Shown piece by piece: positions 1 to 9,569 of a DNA stretch of 64,000 nt. Under the pieces are notes generated by a model, which worked only from the letters and a program-made list of their open reading frames with translations, did no database searches and was not told the DNA's origin. Where the stretch lies: NCBI RefSeq assembly GCF_000373265.1, contig NZ_KB890767.1:124001-188000 (forward strand). The letters are read 5' to 3'. Source of the DNA: Pontibacter roseus DSM 17521. GTDB taxonomy: Bacteria; Bacteroidota; Bacteroidia; Cytophagales; Hymenobacteraceae. A program made the position numbers and the translations under genes. Numbering within the stretch: position 1 is the first letter of the stretch; every line of letters begins with the position of its first letter.

Positions 1-1380
1 CCAAGTCTCCAGGAAGCCCCATCCCCACTGGGCAACATACTTCTGCAGCATGATTTTCTGCAAGGTCAAACCTTCGGGGCTCTTTGGCAGCAGTTCCTCG
101 CTCGCCTGGAACGCCTGCTTTCTCTGAGCATACACGGCTACTTCGTCTTCTGGCGTAGCGGCATCGTTCACCACATACTTCTGCACGAAGTCAAGGTGCG
201 CGTTCACGCCTTTGGTGTAAGCATCCAGCGCCACCGCCTTGTCACCTTTGATGAAGGCAGCCTCAGCCTTGATGAACTGCAGCTGTGAGTAGGTCATGAT
301 AGGGAACCGCTCGTTGTTGCCGAACAGGTATTTGTTCGGAGTAGTTGCTGCCACCACATCTGTAGGCGTATTCCACAGGTTTCTTGGGCGCTTGCCTACT
401 TCATACTCGGTCACACCTACTGTTGGCGTCACGCCTCTGTACTGGCCGTCCGGCGCCTGTGCCAGCATTACCGGCAGGCGTGGGTCTGTCAGGTTTGTTT
501 CTCCTTCAGCTACTGGTCCCTGCAAGGCAGGATTGGTGCCGTCCAGCAGGCTCACGATAAACTTGGACTGACGGAACGTGTTCAGGTTGCCTCTTCTAGG
601 ACCAAAGAAGTTCGTGTCGTTAGACACGGCGCCTTCAAAACGAACAGACGCGTCATCCGCGTTGCTTGCCAGCGATTTGTCCACGTACTCAATCACCTTG
701 TCCGGGTTGTAGGAAGGCTTGTTGGAAAGGTGATGCTCGTTGATAGCCAACAGGCCGTAAGCGAACTTCAACCATTTGGCACGGTCTCCTGCATACATCA
801 GGTCTCCTCTGCTCAATTGCGAGCTGGCTACGTTGCCGTCTGTGCGCTCCAGGTTCTGGATACCCAGCAGCGTCAGGCGTTTCACCTCTGCGTAAATCTC
901 CTCCTGCGTATCATAGTCGAAGCTGGTTCTGCCCGGCTCAAAGGCCTGTGACACAATCACCTCACCATGGTAGTCAGTCAGCGTCTGCCAACCGAAAGCA
1001 CGCAGCACATAGCCTACGCCCGCAAAGTCCCACTTCTCTTCCTGCTCCGCTCTGGTAATCATGTCGGTCAGGTTGGCGCCCATGCTGTAATACACGGCTC
1101 TCCAAAGCTGGCCCGAGGCATCGCTGCTGGCCACATAGCCATGCTGATCCCACACATCATTAGCTGATACGTGGTTCCAGTTCTGCACATACTTGCCCAG
1201 GTAACGGGAGTCGAACTGTATGCCTAGCGCTAACTCAGACTGAATGGCAGGCAGGTAAAATTGTGGAGCCACCACTTGGTCGGGTCCATTGGGGTTGGTA
1301 TTCACGTCGAGGTAACTTTCGCAGCTGGTCGTGGCAAACATGCCAGCTGTTAATAGAGACGCGAAAAGTATCTTTCTCAT
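1..1380 (-). CDS. SusD/RagB-like outer-membrane lipoprotein, SusD_2 type (3' end cut by window edge)
   Basis: The reading frame is open from the ATG at 1380 down to base 1, so 460 residues are visible and the C-terminus lies outside. The N-terminus is a lipoprotein signal (MRKILFASLLTAGMFATTSC), followed by ESYLDVNTNPNGP, typical of the SusD_2 (PF12771) branch rather than the classical SusD_RagB branch of the other two SusD proteins here. TPR-like helical residues follow. Family role: surface lipoprotein that captures glycan and forms the lid of the SusC transporter. It starts 31 bases after the stop of the susC at 1412-4522, so the two form one transcription unit. The substrate cannot be told, because no enzyme gene of this locus is in view. 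Confidence 0.9.
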   Translation of the reverse strand, partial: MRKILFASLLTAGMFATTSCESYLDVNTNPNGPDQVVAPQFYLPAIQSELALGIQFDSRYLGKYVQNWNHVSANDVWDQHGYVASSDASGQLWRAVYYSMGANLTDMITRAEQEEKWDFAGVGYVLRAFGWQTLTDYHGEVIVSQAFEPGRTSFDYDTQEEIYAEVKRLTLLGIQNLERTDGNVASSQLSRGDLMYAGDRAKWLKFAYGLLAINEHHLSNKPSYNPDKVIEYVDKSLASNADDASVRFEGAVSNDTNFFGPRRGNLNTFRQSKFIVSLLDGTNPALQGPVAEGETNLTDPRLPVMLAQAPDGQYRGVTPTVGVTEYEVGKRPRNLWNTPTDVVAATTPNKYLFGNNERFPIMTYSQLQFIKAEAAFIKGDKAVALDAYTKGVNAHLDFVQKYVVNDAATPEDEVAVYAQRKQAFQASEELLPKSPEGLTLQKIMLQKYVAQWGWGFLETW

Positions 1381-1411
1381 TGATCGTTCTTTCTTTTGCA
1401 TTGCTCTTTAA

Positions 1412-4400
1412 TTAAAATCCAACGTTCACACCGAAGTTAAAGCCCATTGGCATTGGGAAGTTACCGTAGTCGAAGCCGGCACCACCGCTACCACCTACGG
1501 CAGCAGAGTTACCGTTCACCACAGGGTCCAGACCGGAGTAGTTGGTCAGGATGAACACGTCGGTCGCGGTCACGAACACACTTCCTGTCTTGATGAACTT
1601 CACGCTTCTGAGCAGTGGAGTTGATGACAGGTTGTAGTTCAGTGTGATGTCACGCAGACGCACCCAGTTGATGTCTTTTTCGATGAAGTCGATTTCTGGC
1701 AGGCCGAAAGTGGTAGACCAGAAGTTGGCATCGCGGGATGGGTCGATTACGATTGTGTTGCGGGTCGGATTTTCTGTGTTCTGCAGACCGTCTTTCATCA
1801 CGCCTTCAAACACAACTGGCTGGTTACGGTCAAGCGTACGCTTGCTCAGGCCGCGGGCCGTCAGGAAGTGCTCAGTACCATTGTAGATGTCGCCACCTTT
1901 TCTGAAGTCGAGCAGGAAGTTCAGGGACAGGTTCTTGTAACGGAAGCTATTAGAAAGACCTACTGTGAAGTCTGGCTGTCTGTCTCCTACTGTTACCCAG
2001 CTCGTCGTGTTTCTCACTGGGTAGCCGTTTGATGGGTTAATTAGGATTTCACCCTTGTCGTTGCGCTCGTAGTCGAAACCAGTCAGAGTGGTAAGTGGGC
2101 CACCTGGTACTGCACCGTTACGCACGTTACCGTACAACCAGGTATCAGACATGTAGAATTCGTTTACGCCTTTTGGCAACGTGAGCAATTCGCTCCACAG
2201 GTGCGTGAAGTTCGCAAGTACGTCCCACTGGAAATCCTGCGTAACCACTGGAGAGGCGTTCAGCTGCAACTCTATACCTTCGGTTCTCATCTCACCCGCG
2301 TTGAACGCCTGCAGTACGAAACCTGTACCGTAGCTCAAACGCATGTCACGCACAATCTGGTCAACAGACTTCTTGTTGAAGTACGTCGCGTCGATACCGA
2401 TGCGGTCGTTGAAGAACTTCATCTCGGTACCAAATTCGTAAGAAGTCGTCATTTCTGGACGCAGGTTCGGGCTTGGGCCTGTGAAGGCATAACCAAAACC
2501 ACCGCCAGTCGTCGGCTTAGGCTCCAGGAAAGCACGGATGCTGTATGGGCTGGCGTCTTTACCTACCTGGGCGATGGAACCTCTCAGCTTACCATAAGAC
2601 AGTACATCTCTGATACCTGCGAATGGCGCCAACTCTGTGAAGATAAAGCTCAAGGAAGCAGATGGGTAGAAGAATGAGCGGCTCTCGACAGGAAGCGTGG
2701 AGCTCCAGTCATTACGGCCGGTCATGTTCAGGTACAACATGTCGTTGTAGTTCAGCGTCAGGTTACCGAAAGCACCTACCAAACGTCTCTGGTACAGTCT
2801 GTTTCTGCCTCTGTGTGTGGTTCCGTCTGTGTTCTCAATAGAATACAGGTTAGGCGCCAGGAAGCGCTCACCGGTCACGGCCTGCGTATAGGAGTTTTGG
2901 TCTCTTACTTCACTACCCAGTTTCAGGTCAGCGTGGAATTTATCGCTGAAGAAAGAGCGGTTCAGTTGTGCGTAGTACTGCACGTTGAAGTTGCGGCTGT
3001 TGTCCAGCGACTGGTCAAAGATACCACCTCTTGATATACCATAGTTAGACTGCTGGTGACGCACCATGGTGATTTTGCCAGTGGAGAAGTCGAAACCAAC
3101 GTTACCAACGAACTTCAACCAGTCAGTTGGGTCAATAGTTACCCTAGCGCTGGTGATATAACGGTTGTTTACATCGTTGATTTTGTTGTTGTTAACATTG
3201 AAGAATGGGTTCTCTACTTCGCTAGTGCTGGTAGAGAAGAGCCTTCTTTCCCCGGTTGGCGTCAGGTATACGCTGGCGTCGTCGTTGGATGGCCAGTTCA
3301 GCAGCCCCAGCAATGGACCACCCGCACCCTTAAAGGCGGAGTTATTGTCTGAGTAGGTATAGCTGAACGACACGTCAGCAGAGATGTACTTGTTCAGCTG
3401 GGAAGTGATGGCGGAAGACAGGTTCAGCTTGGTCAGGTCGGTGCCTGGCACGAAACCTTCCTGGTCTGTAAAGGAGCTGGAAACGCGGTACTGCGTTTTC
3501 TCTGAACCACCAGAGTAAGCCAAGTTGTGCTTCTGCGTGAGGGCTGTCTGGAAGAAGTTGTCTAGGTTGTCATAGAACTTTGTGCCTTCCGGGAAAGGGG
3601 CACCGAAATAAGACACAATATCCTCAACGCTGTTGCTTACACCACCTGAACCTCTGTCGTATACCTGCTGAATCTCAGGAAATTTGGTGATGCGGTCTAT
3701 ACGGAAGCTGTTGCTGTAGTCAATCTGGCTAGTACCGGCCTTGCCTCTTTTAGTCGTGATAACGATGGCGCCAGACGCAGCGTCAATACCATAAAGGGCA
3801 GAAGCCTCTGGTCCTTTCAGCACCGTGATGCTCTCAATGTCCTGTGGGTTGATGTCCGCACCTCTGTTGGTAAAGTCCGTTGAACGGTTGTCAAGGGAGG
3901 TGGCAGAGTTCGCTGAAGAAGCGAAACCGGCAGTGTTGAAGGTGTTGTTGTTGATTGGCAGACCATCTACTACATACAATGGCTGGTTGCTACCGCTCAG
4001 TGAGCTCACACCACGAATCATGATGGAGGAGGACGAGCCTGGCAAACCAGAAGTAGTCGTCACCTCAACACCCGCCACGCGACCGGCCAGGCCGTTCACG
4101 AAGTTCTCGCGCTGTGTCTGGGCGATAGTAGCGCCTTTCACCTCTGTCACGGCATAGCCCAGGGCTTTCTTCTCCTGCTTGATACCGAGGGCGGTTACTA
4201 CCACTTCGCTCAGGCTTTGAGAACTTGCCTCCAAGGCCACGTTGATAACCGAGTTGGTGCCAACGGTTCTTTCTGCAGGCTTCATACCGATGAAACTGAA
4301 AACCAGCACGTCAGTAGGAGCGGCTGAGATGGAGAATTTGCCTTCCACGTCGGTGTTGGTACCACGTGGCTGGCCTTTAACGGCAACAGTCACACCGGGT

Positions 4401-4522
4401 AGCGGTGTGTTGTCTGAAGCGGCAGTCACCGTGCCGGTCACAGTTGTGCTTTGGGCACTGACTGTAAAGTGAACCAGGAGAAAACAGATTCCCCATAGGT
4501 AACAATGTAATTTTTTCATCAT
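1412..4522 (-). CDS. SusC/RagA-family TonB-linked outer-membrane transporter
   Basis: 1036 residues, the usual SusC length. A signal peptide (about residues 1-23, ending SAQ) is followed by a carboxypeptidase-like beta-sandwich (TVTGTVTAASDNTPLPGV, about 27-100), then the SLSEVVVTALGIKQEKKALG segment and TonB plug (IMIRGVSSLSGSNQPLYVVD, about 168-187). The rest is a beta-barrel ending in aromatic residues (FNFGVNVGF) as required for outer-membrane insertion. Family role: TonB-driven import of oligosaccharides or peptides with a SusD lid, encoded next at 1-1380. The first of two adjacent ATGs is used as start. The substrate is unknown. Confidence 0.95.
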   Translation of the reverse strand: MMKKLHCYLWGICFLLVHFTVSAQSTTVTGTVTAASDNTPLPGVTVAVKGQPRGTNTDVEGKFSISAAPTDVLVFSFIGMKPAERTVGTNSVINVALEASSQSLSEVVVTALGIKQEKKALGYAVTEVKGATIAQTQRENFVNGLAGRVAGVEVTTTSGLPGSSSSIMIRGVSSLSGSNQPLYVVDGLPINNNTFNTAGFASSANSATSLDNRSTDFTNRGADINPQDIESITVLKGPEASALYGIDAASGAIVITTKRGKAGTSQIDYSNSFRIDRITKFPEIQQVYDRGSGGVSNSVEDIVSYFGAPFPEGTKFYDNLDNFFQTALTQKHNLAYSGGSEKTQYRVSSSFTDQEGFVPGTDLTKLNLSSAITSQLNKYISADVSFSYTYSDNNSAFKGAGGPLLGLLNWPSNDDASVYLTPTGERRLFSTSTSEVENPFFNVNNNKINDVNNRYITSARVTIDPTDWLKFVGNVGFDFSTGKITMVRHQQSNYGISRGGIFDQSLDNSRNFNVQYYAQLNRSFFSDKFHADLKLGSEVRDQNSYTQAVTGERFLAPNLYSIENTDGTTHRGRNRLYQRRLVGAFGNLTLNYNDMLYLNMTGRNDWSSTLPVESRSFFYPSASLSFIFTELAPFAGIRDVLSYGKLRGSIAQVGKDASPYSIRAFLEPKPTTGGGFGYAFTGPSPNLRPEMTTSYEFGTEMKFFNDRIGIDATYFNKKSVDQIVRDMRLSYGTGFVLQAFNAGEMRTEGIELQLNASPVVTQDFQWDVLANFTHLWSELLTLPKGVNEFYMSDTWLYGNVRNGAVPGGPLTTLTGFDYERNDKGEILINPSNGYPVRNTTSWVTVGDRQPDFTVGLSNSFRYKNLSLNFLLDFRKGGDIYNGTEHFLTARGLSKRTLDRNQPVVFEGVMKDGLQNTENPTRNTIVIDPSRDANFWSTTFGLPEIDFIEKDINWVRLRDITLNYNLSSTPLLRSVKFIKTGSVFVTATDVFILTNYSGLDPVVNGNSAAVGGSGGAGFDYGNFPMPMGFNFGVNVGF

Positions 4523-5205
4523 AACAGCGTGGCTAATAGTTAAGATTGTGGTGTGTTATTTGACAATAACGGGTTAAATGAAACATATAAATTATTCACA
4601 GTTGGTACTCAAAGCACAGGCGCCGCCGCTAAGACGGCAGGTCAGCAGACTTTGGATTTCGATATTTTTGGTCGCTTCTCTTGTCTAGAGCACTATCATT
4701 ATAGTACAAAATACTAGAAAATGAGCGGGCCATCACTATACCTCTGCCTGCTAACGCACTATAAAGCTAAGTAAAAATCAGTATAGGTCACAGGTTGCTG
4801 CAACTTTTTTAGCAAAAGAAAGAAAAAGCCGCAGCTGCAACATGTAGATAAAGCGCTATACGCACATATTAAAATTAACACTATTTAAATTCGTTCTTTA
4901 ATTTTATTTATCCAGAGTATCTACTTCAGGCTTGGATATCAGGTGTTATTTCAGCTTTATGTCTATAAGCAAAGTATTTCTTCCTACTGCTGCTTTTGCG
5001 CGCTTCAAATCGGTAACCCTACCTGTTGCTATAATTCCTTGCAAAAATCCTCAGTTAACACCACTCTCCTTCCTAGGTATACCACCTAAAAAGTGCTTGC
5101 TTACCTTCCCTCCTGCTTCGCCTCAAGGACAACGCCCACAGGAATCATGTATTAACAAAGTACAAATATCATTAAAATTATAACGACTCAGTACGAGCGG
5201 TTCTA
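4523..5205. other. AT-rich non-coding stretch (683 bp) with the susC promoter region
   Basis: No convincing gene lies here. A short open frame on plus at 4932-5183 has no recognisable features and atypical composition, and I regard it as chance. The half next to susC (4523-4900) must hold its promoter. I see no exact TAnnTTTG box, only the near match TATTTTG on minus near 4708-4714. A small dyad, GTTGC-T-GCAAC, lies at 4794-4804. GGTATA-family words occur at about 4738 and 5075. The part near 5200 is the 3' flank of the NamZ-like gene; no strong terminator is visible. Confidence 0.6.
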
Positions 5206-6471
5206 TCAAGGGTATAGCAGATATCTGGTGCGCATCTGCTTGTACTGGCTCAGGCCAGGCTCCCAGCTCTTGCGTATCTCCTCCTCCGGCACCCCGGCTA
5301 TAATCTGCTCCCTGAACTCCTTCACACCCGCCAGCTTGTTGATGTCGCCAATCTGGTTGCTCTGCTTGGAGTCAAAGAATTTCTCCTTATCCGGATAGGC
5401 CTGGTAAAGCTCGATGAGCCAGCTCAGGTTTATCTGACGGGTTTTGCGGAACACTTCTGTGTCGTAGTTCCGCAGGTCGAGGCCGTAGCATACCTGGTCC
5501 TGGTGAAGCGGGGTTTCGCTCATGCCCTTGATGCTGGTGGGCGTGTAGCTGAAGGTGTACTTCCCTTTCATGTCGGGGTGGCCGAGCACCGTGAACGGGA
5601 ACTGCGTGCCTCTGCCGTGGTTGAAGATGGTGCCTTCGAAGAGGCACGTGGAAGGGTAGAGCAGAATGGACTGCTGTGTGTTGAGGTTAGGGGAAGGACT
5701 CACCGGCAAGGCATAGGGCATGTCGTGGTTGTAGTTCTTCACCTTGATGATGTTGAGCTTGCACTGCACGCCGTTGGCCAGCCACTTCTCCCCGTTTATC
5801 ATCTGGGCAAATTCACCCACGGTCAGGCCATGGGCTATGGGAATGGGATGTATGCCGATGCCGGATTTCAGGCTTGGGTCCAGTATCGGTCCGTCAATCA
5901 GGAAGCCGTTGGGGTTAGGCCGGTCCAGTATCATCAGCTCCACGCCGTTTTCAGCGCAGGCTTCCATGACACGGTGCATCGTAATGGTATAGGTATAGAA
6001 GCGCGTGCCCACATCCTGTATGTCGAAAATCATCAGGTCGATGCCGGCTAGGTCTTCTTTGGTAGGCTTGTTTTTAGCACCATAGAGGGAGGTGACAGGT
6101 ATACCGGTCTTCGGGTCCACGCTGTCGGCCACCTTCACGCCCGCGCTGGCATTGCCCCGGAACCCGTGCTCTGGTCCGAACACCCGCACGATGTTCACGC
6201 CCAGGGAATGCAGGCTGTCCACGCTCAGGGATTTCCCGATGATGGAGGTCGGGTTCACGACCATGCCCACGCGCTTTCCTTTCAGATAGGGCAGGTAGGC
6301 CTCGGTCTGGTCAGCCCCTGTCATGATGGTTTCGCTCTTAGTAACGGAAGCGGTGACTGGCACTTGCTCCTGCTGGGCGGGTGCTGTGTTCATGGGCTGC
6401 TGCTGTGGCTTGCACGAACTGGCGGCCACGGAAAACAGCAGAGGCATCAATAGCGGGTATAGCGCTTTCAT
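5206..6471 (-). CDS. namZ: DUF1343 / NamZ-like exo-beta-N-acetylmuramidase (GH171), lipoprotein
   Basis: 421 residues from the ATG at 6471. A longer frame begins at a GTG at 6513, but the lipoprotein signal (MKALYPLLMPLLFSVAASSC) fits the shorter start. Family-typical motifs: GMVVNPTSI, VRVFGPEHGFRG, IDLMIFDIQDVGTRFYTY, MILDRPNPNG, FEGTIFNHGRGT and a C-terminal SWEPGL. DUF1343 proteins include Bacillus NamZ/YbbC and the Tannerella homologues, which release MurNAc from the non-reducing end of peptidoglycan fragments. Here it is predicted to sit in the cell envelope. It follows the SSS symporter gene at 6816 with 344 bases between them that carry a strong hairpin, so it is probably separately transcribed. 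The family call is firm; enzymatic activity is inferred. Confidence 0.85.
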   Translation of the reverse strand: MKALYPLLMPLLFSVAASSCKPQQQPMNTAPAQQEQVPVTASVTKSETIMTGADQTEAYLPYLKGKRVGMVVNPTSIIGKSLSVDSLHSLGVNIVRVFGPEHGFRGNASAGVKVADSVDPKTGIPVTSLYGAKNKPTKEDLAGIDLMIFDIQDVGTRFYTYTITMHRVMEACAENGVELMILDRPNPNGFLIDGPILDPSLKSGIGIHPIPIAHGLTVGEFAQMINGEKWLANGVQCKLNIIKVKNYNHDMPYALPVSPSPNLNTQQSILLYPSTCLFEGTIFNHGRGTQFPFTVLGHPDMKGKYTFSYTPTSIKGMSETPLHQDQVCYGLDLRNYDTEVFRKTRQINLSWLIELYQAYPDKEKFFDSKQSNQIGDINKLAGVKEFREQIIAGVPEEEIRKSWEPGLSQYKQMRTRYLLYP

Positions 6472-6815
6472 TCGTTGGTATTTAGTGTTTTTGAACCGAA
6501 TCACTATCTGCACCCCGCTCCTTTACTAATCTATAAGATTGGCAGAAACATGCAGTAAGTACGCACTCACATTCGATTCCAACACTAAATAACGAATTTT
6601 AATATACGCCACCCAAATTTTATGCACATATTTTAATGAAACACGCAGAAACAAGCATTAAACAAAATTTACAGACTGCTTGTCTTACCTGATGGCTCAG
6701 CAAGGAAGCATCGCTATACCTGACATAGGGCGGGGCTTACGCAAATCGCTCTAAAATACAACGGCAGGTATAGCGCACGCTATACCTGCCGTTAAAATAG
6801 CACTGCTATACCTGC
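6472..6815. other. 344-bp spacer between namZ-like gene and SSS symporter, rich in the GGTATAGC word
   Basis: AT-rich from 6540 to 6660, which must include the promoter of the namZ-like gene (transcribed leftwards). No exact TAnnTTTG element was found. From 6713 to 6814 it carries four exact copies of the CAGGTATAGC/GCTATACCTG word within about 100 bases, two of them forming the hairpin at 6760-6793. No small gene is apparent. Confidence 0.6.
6760..6793. terminator. Perfect hairpin built from two copies of the GGTATAGC word
   Basis: The arms are AACGGCAGGTATAGC (6760-6774) and GCTATACCTGCCGTT (6779-6793): a 15-bp perfect stem with a GCAC loop. It lies 22 bases past the stop of the SSS symporter gene (minus). 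The U-run on the minus side is weak (GTATTTTAG), so it may stop transcription only partly or protect the mRNA end. Two more copies of GCTATACCTG flank it at 6713-6722 and 6805-6814. Confidence 0.7.
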
Positions 6816-8393
6816 TTACCAGTAGATGATGTAAATGGCCGCCACTATAAACAGTATAGCCAGGGATGTCAGGTTGAATATATTATCAGTCTTAAAGAGT
6901 GCGCGGTCGTACTGTATTGCGCGTTCAGGGTATACGCCTTTGGACTTATTCTCCCAGAGCGAGTACACCACCATCAGGGTAGACAGCAGCAGGAACACGA
7001 GGCCCATCTGGTCCAGGAACGGCATGGTGGGGAAAACCATGTCAACGATGATACTAAACGGAACAGAAGCGATGGCCGTGGCCAAGGCGGCATTGGAGGT
7101 GGCACGCTTCCAGAACAGGCCAAATACGAACAGCACCACAATGCCCGGGCTCACATACCCCGTGTACTTCTGGATGAACTGGAATATCTGCTCCTCGCCA
7201 CCCAGCAGCGGCTCCGCCACCAACACAGCAATGACAATGGACACGAGGCTCACCAAGCGACCAATCACCACCAGCTGCTTCTCGCTGGCTTCCGGCCTGA
7301 GGTGAGCTTTGTAAATATCTATGGTGAAAATGGTGGCCGTGGAGTTCATCATGGAACTGAGCGACGACAGAGCGGCCGCCATCAGCGCTGCAAAGGCCAG
7401 GCCTTTCAGACCCGTGGGCACCAGGTTGTTGAGGAGCCAGGGGTAGGCTTCGTCGTAGCGGCTGATGTCGGCGTTCAGGGCAAAGGCGGCTATACCCGGA
7501 ATCACCACCACCAGCGGAATGAGCAGCTTCAGGAAGGCAGCAAACACCAGCCCCCACTGCACCTCCTTAATACTTTTGGCTGCCAGGGCGCGCTGTATGA
7601 TGTATTGGTTGAAACCCCAGTAGCTCACGTTGGCAATCCACATGCCGCCAAAAAGCACCGTCAAACCTGGCAAATCTTTGTAGAATGGGTTATCCTCCGA
7701 CAGAATCATGTCGAACTTCTGCGGCGCCTGCTCAAACAGCATGGCCATACCGCGCACCGGGCCAGCGCCACCACTCACAGCGTCCAGCGCCAGATACGTC
7801 GTCACCAGGCCACCCAATATCAGGAACACCACCTGAATCACGTCCGTCCAGGCAACGGCTTTCAAACCTCCGTAAATGGAGTAGGAGACCGCCACAACAG
7901 CCAGCCCTACAATGGCCCACATCGTGCTGATGCCGAAGACCACGCTCAGGGCCAGTGCTGAGAGGTATAGCACAGTAGTCAGGTTCACGAAGATGTAAAG
8001 CATAATCCAAAAAACAGCCAGGCTCGTGCGGATGCGGTCGTCGTAGCGCAGCTTCAGGAACTGCGGCATGGTGAAGATGCCCTCCTTGATGTAGATGGGC
8101 AGGAAGAATTTGGCCACAAGGAGCAGCGTGACGGCCGCCATGAACTCGTAACTGGCTATACCCAAACCGATGGCGAAACCTGAGCCCGACATACCAATGA
8201 ACTGCTCTGCGGATATGTTGGAGGCGATAAGGGAGGCCCCAATGGCCCACCAAGGCAGCGATTTACTGGCCAGGAAGTAGTCGGTCGAGTTCTTGACGTG
8301 TCCCTTTTTTTCGCGGGAGACCCAGATACCTACTACAATGATGAGCGCGCAATAGCCAATGAAGATGGCAAAGTCTAGAGTAGAAAAGTTCAT
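6816..8393 (-). CDS. SSS-family sodium/sugar symporter (SGLT-like)
   Basis: 525 residues with about 14 hydrophobic segments, the normal size for bacterial SSS proteins. Recognisable features are the first helix (FAIFIGYCALIIVVGIWVS), the loop STDYFLASKSLPWWAIGASL, the helix IASNISAEQFIGMSGSG and VSPGIVVLFVFGLFWKR. Family role: Na+-coupled uptake of a sugar through the inner membrane. It is the last gene of the run GH2, galK, galT, symporter, so galactose or a galactoside is the likely cargo. A MurNAc role is also conceivable, because a NamZ-like gene follows. A terminator-like hairpin lies 22 bases past its stop. Confidence 0.9.
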   Translation of the reverse strand: MNFSTLDFAIFIGYCALIIVVGIWVSREKKGHVKNSTDYFLASKSLPWWAIGASLIASNISAEQFIGMSGSGFAIGLGIASYEFMAAVTLLLVAKFFLPIYIKEGIFTMPQFLKLRYDDRIRTSLAVFWIMLYIFVNLTTVLYLSALALSVVFGISTMWAIVGLAVVAVSYSIYGGLKAVAWTDVIQVVFLILGGLVTTYLALDAVSGGAGPVRGMAMLFEQAPQKFDMILSEDNPFYKDLPGLTVLFGGMWIANVSYWGFNQYIIQRALAAKSIKEVQWGLVFAAFLKLLIPLVVVIPGIAAFALNADISRYDEAYPWLLNNLVPTGLKGLAFAALMAAALSSLSSMMNSTATIFTIDIYKAHLRPEASEKQLVVIGRLVSLVSIVIAVLVAEPLLGGEEQIFQFIQKYTGYVSPGIVVLFVFGLFWKRATSNAALATAIASVPFSIIVDMVFPTMPFLDQMGLVFLLLSTLMVVYSLWENKSKGVYPERAIQYDRALFKTDNIFNLTSLAILFIVAAIYIIYW

Positions 8394-8491
8394 CGCATAA
8401 GAATTTAGGATAGCTAATATATGATATTAGTTCAGAAGAAGTTACAATACCCGTCATCTATTATTTTGGGCAGGCGCTGCCATGAGCCGAC

Positions 8492-9526
8492 TCAGCTTGG
8501 CACCACCAGTTTTCGGAGCATGGCGGCGGCGGCCTCCGGCGTGATGTCCCGCTGCGGATTGCCCATCATCTCGTAGCCCACCATGAACTTGCGCACCGTG
8601 GCCGAGCGCAGCAGCGGCGGGTAAAAATGCATGTGAAAGTGCCAACCCGGGTAGTCCTGCCCATCGGTGGGGCTTTGGTGGATGCCGGAGGAGTACGGGA
8701 ACGACACGTTGAACACCCGATCGTAGGCAGTCGTCAGCGCCTTGATGATACCGCTGAAACCGTCCTTCTCCTCCTCGTCCATCTGCCCCATGTGCTGGAA
8801 ATGGCGCCTGCTGATGACGAGCGTCTCAAACGGCCATACCGCCCAGAAAGGCACCACCACCACGAAGTGTTCGTTCTCCGCCACCACCCGGGTGCCTTCC
8901 TCCAGTTCCAGGGACAGGTAATCCTGCAGCAGGCTGCGCTGGTTCACGTCAAAATATTCGCCTTGTTGTTTGGTTTCTTTGGCAGGCTCCACAGGCACGG
9001 TGCTCTGGGCCCATATCTGTCCGTGCGGGTGCGGGTTGCTGCAGCCCATGACGGCACCTTTGTTTTCAAAAATCTGCACATAGCGGATGAAGTCCAGGTT
9101 GCCGAGCTCAGTGAACTCGCGTTGCCACAGGTCCACCACCTGCCGTATGTCGGCCACTTCCATGTCGGCCAGCGTGAGGTCGTGGCGCGGGGAGAAGCAG
9201 ATGACCCGGCAGATGCCCCGCTCGCTTTCGGCCCGAATCAGGCCCCCTTTCAGGAAAGAGCCTTCCGGCGTTCCAGCCTGCAACGCGCTAAAGTCGTTGT
9301 CAAACACAAAGGTGGAGGTATAGGCAGGATTCTGTTCGCCGTTGGCGCGGGTGTTGGAAGGGCACAGGTAGCAGCCAGGGTCGTAAGGCGGGCGCTCCTC
9401 ACCGCCCACCTCCTCCTGCTGCCCCTGCCAGGGCCGCTTGGAACGGTGCGGTGAGACCAGCACCCACTCGCCTGAGAGCGGGTTGTACCTTCTGTGCGGA
9501 TGCTCTGCTAAATCGAAGTTGGCCAC
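8492..9526 (-). CDS. galT: Galactose-1-phosphate uridylyltransferase
   Basis: Catalyses UDP-glucose + galactose 1-phosphate to glucose 1-phosphate + UDP-galactose (Leloir pathway, cytoplasm). The active-site signature is clear ([13 protein letters not shown], with His-Pro-His and Gln), as are [20 protein letters not shown] near the N-terminus, YLCPSN, and a C-terminal [15 protein letters not shown]. The frame is open up to an ATG at 9607, but that would put 27 extra residues inside the galK coding end. GalT homology begins at [13 protein letters not shown], so a GTG at 9526 is chosen, giving 345 residues (family about 347). It lies 43 bases after galK in one operon. Confidence 0.92.
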   Translation of the reverse strand: MANFDLAEHPHRRYNPLSGEWVLVSPHRSKRPWQGQQEEVGGEERPPYDPGCYLCPSNTRANGEQNPAYTSTFVFDNDFSALQAGTPEGSFLKGGLIRAESERGICRVICFSPRHDLTLADMEVADIRQVVDLWQREFTELGNLDFIRYVQIFENKGAVMGCSNPHPHGQIWAQSTVPVEPAKETKQQGEYFDVNQRSLLQDYLSLELEEGTRVVAENEHFVVVVPFWAVWPFETLVISRRHFQHMGQMDEEEKDGFSGIIKALTTAYDRVFNVSFPYSSGIHQSPTDGQDYPGWHFHMHFYPPLLRSATVRKFMVGYEMMGNPQRDITPEAAAAMLRKLVVPS

Positions 9527-9569
9527 AAGTGCATAATTTAGGATGTATACTGATGTAGGCGCTGCATGT

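Noticed and set aside
4932..5183. Small plus-strand frame in the susC-namZ spacer (83 codons)
   Set aside because: AT-rich spacer, no promoter, no family resemblance, composition unlike neighbouring genes.
8627..9454. Long open frame on plus opposite galT (about 275 codons)
   Set aside because: Antisense shadow of a high-GC coding region; galT carries the conserved HPHGQ motif and this frame has no domain.
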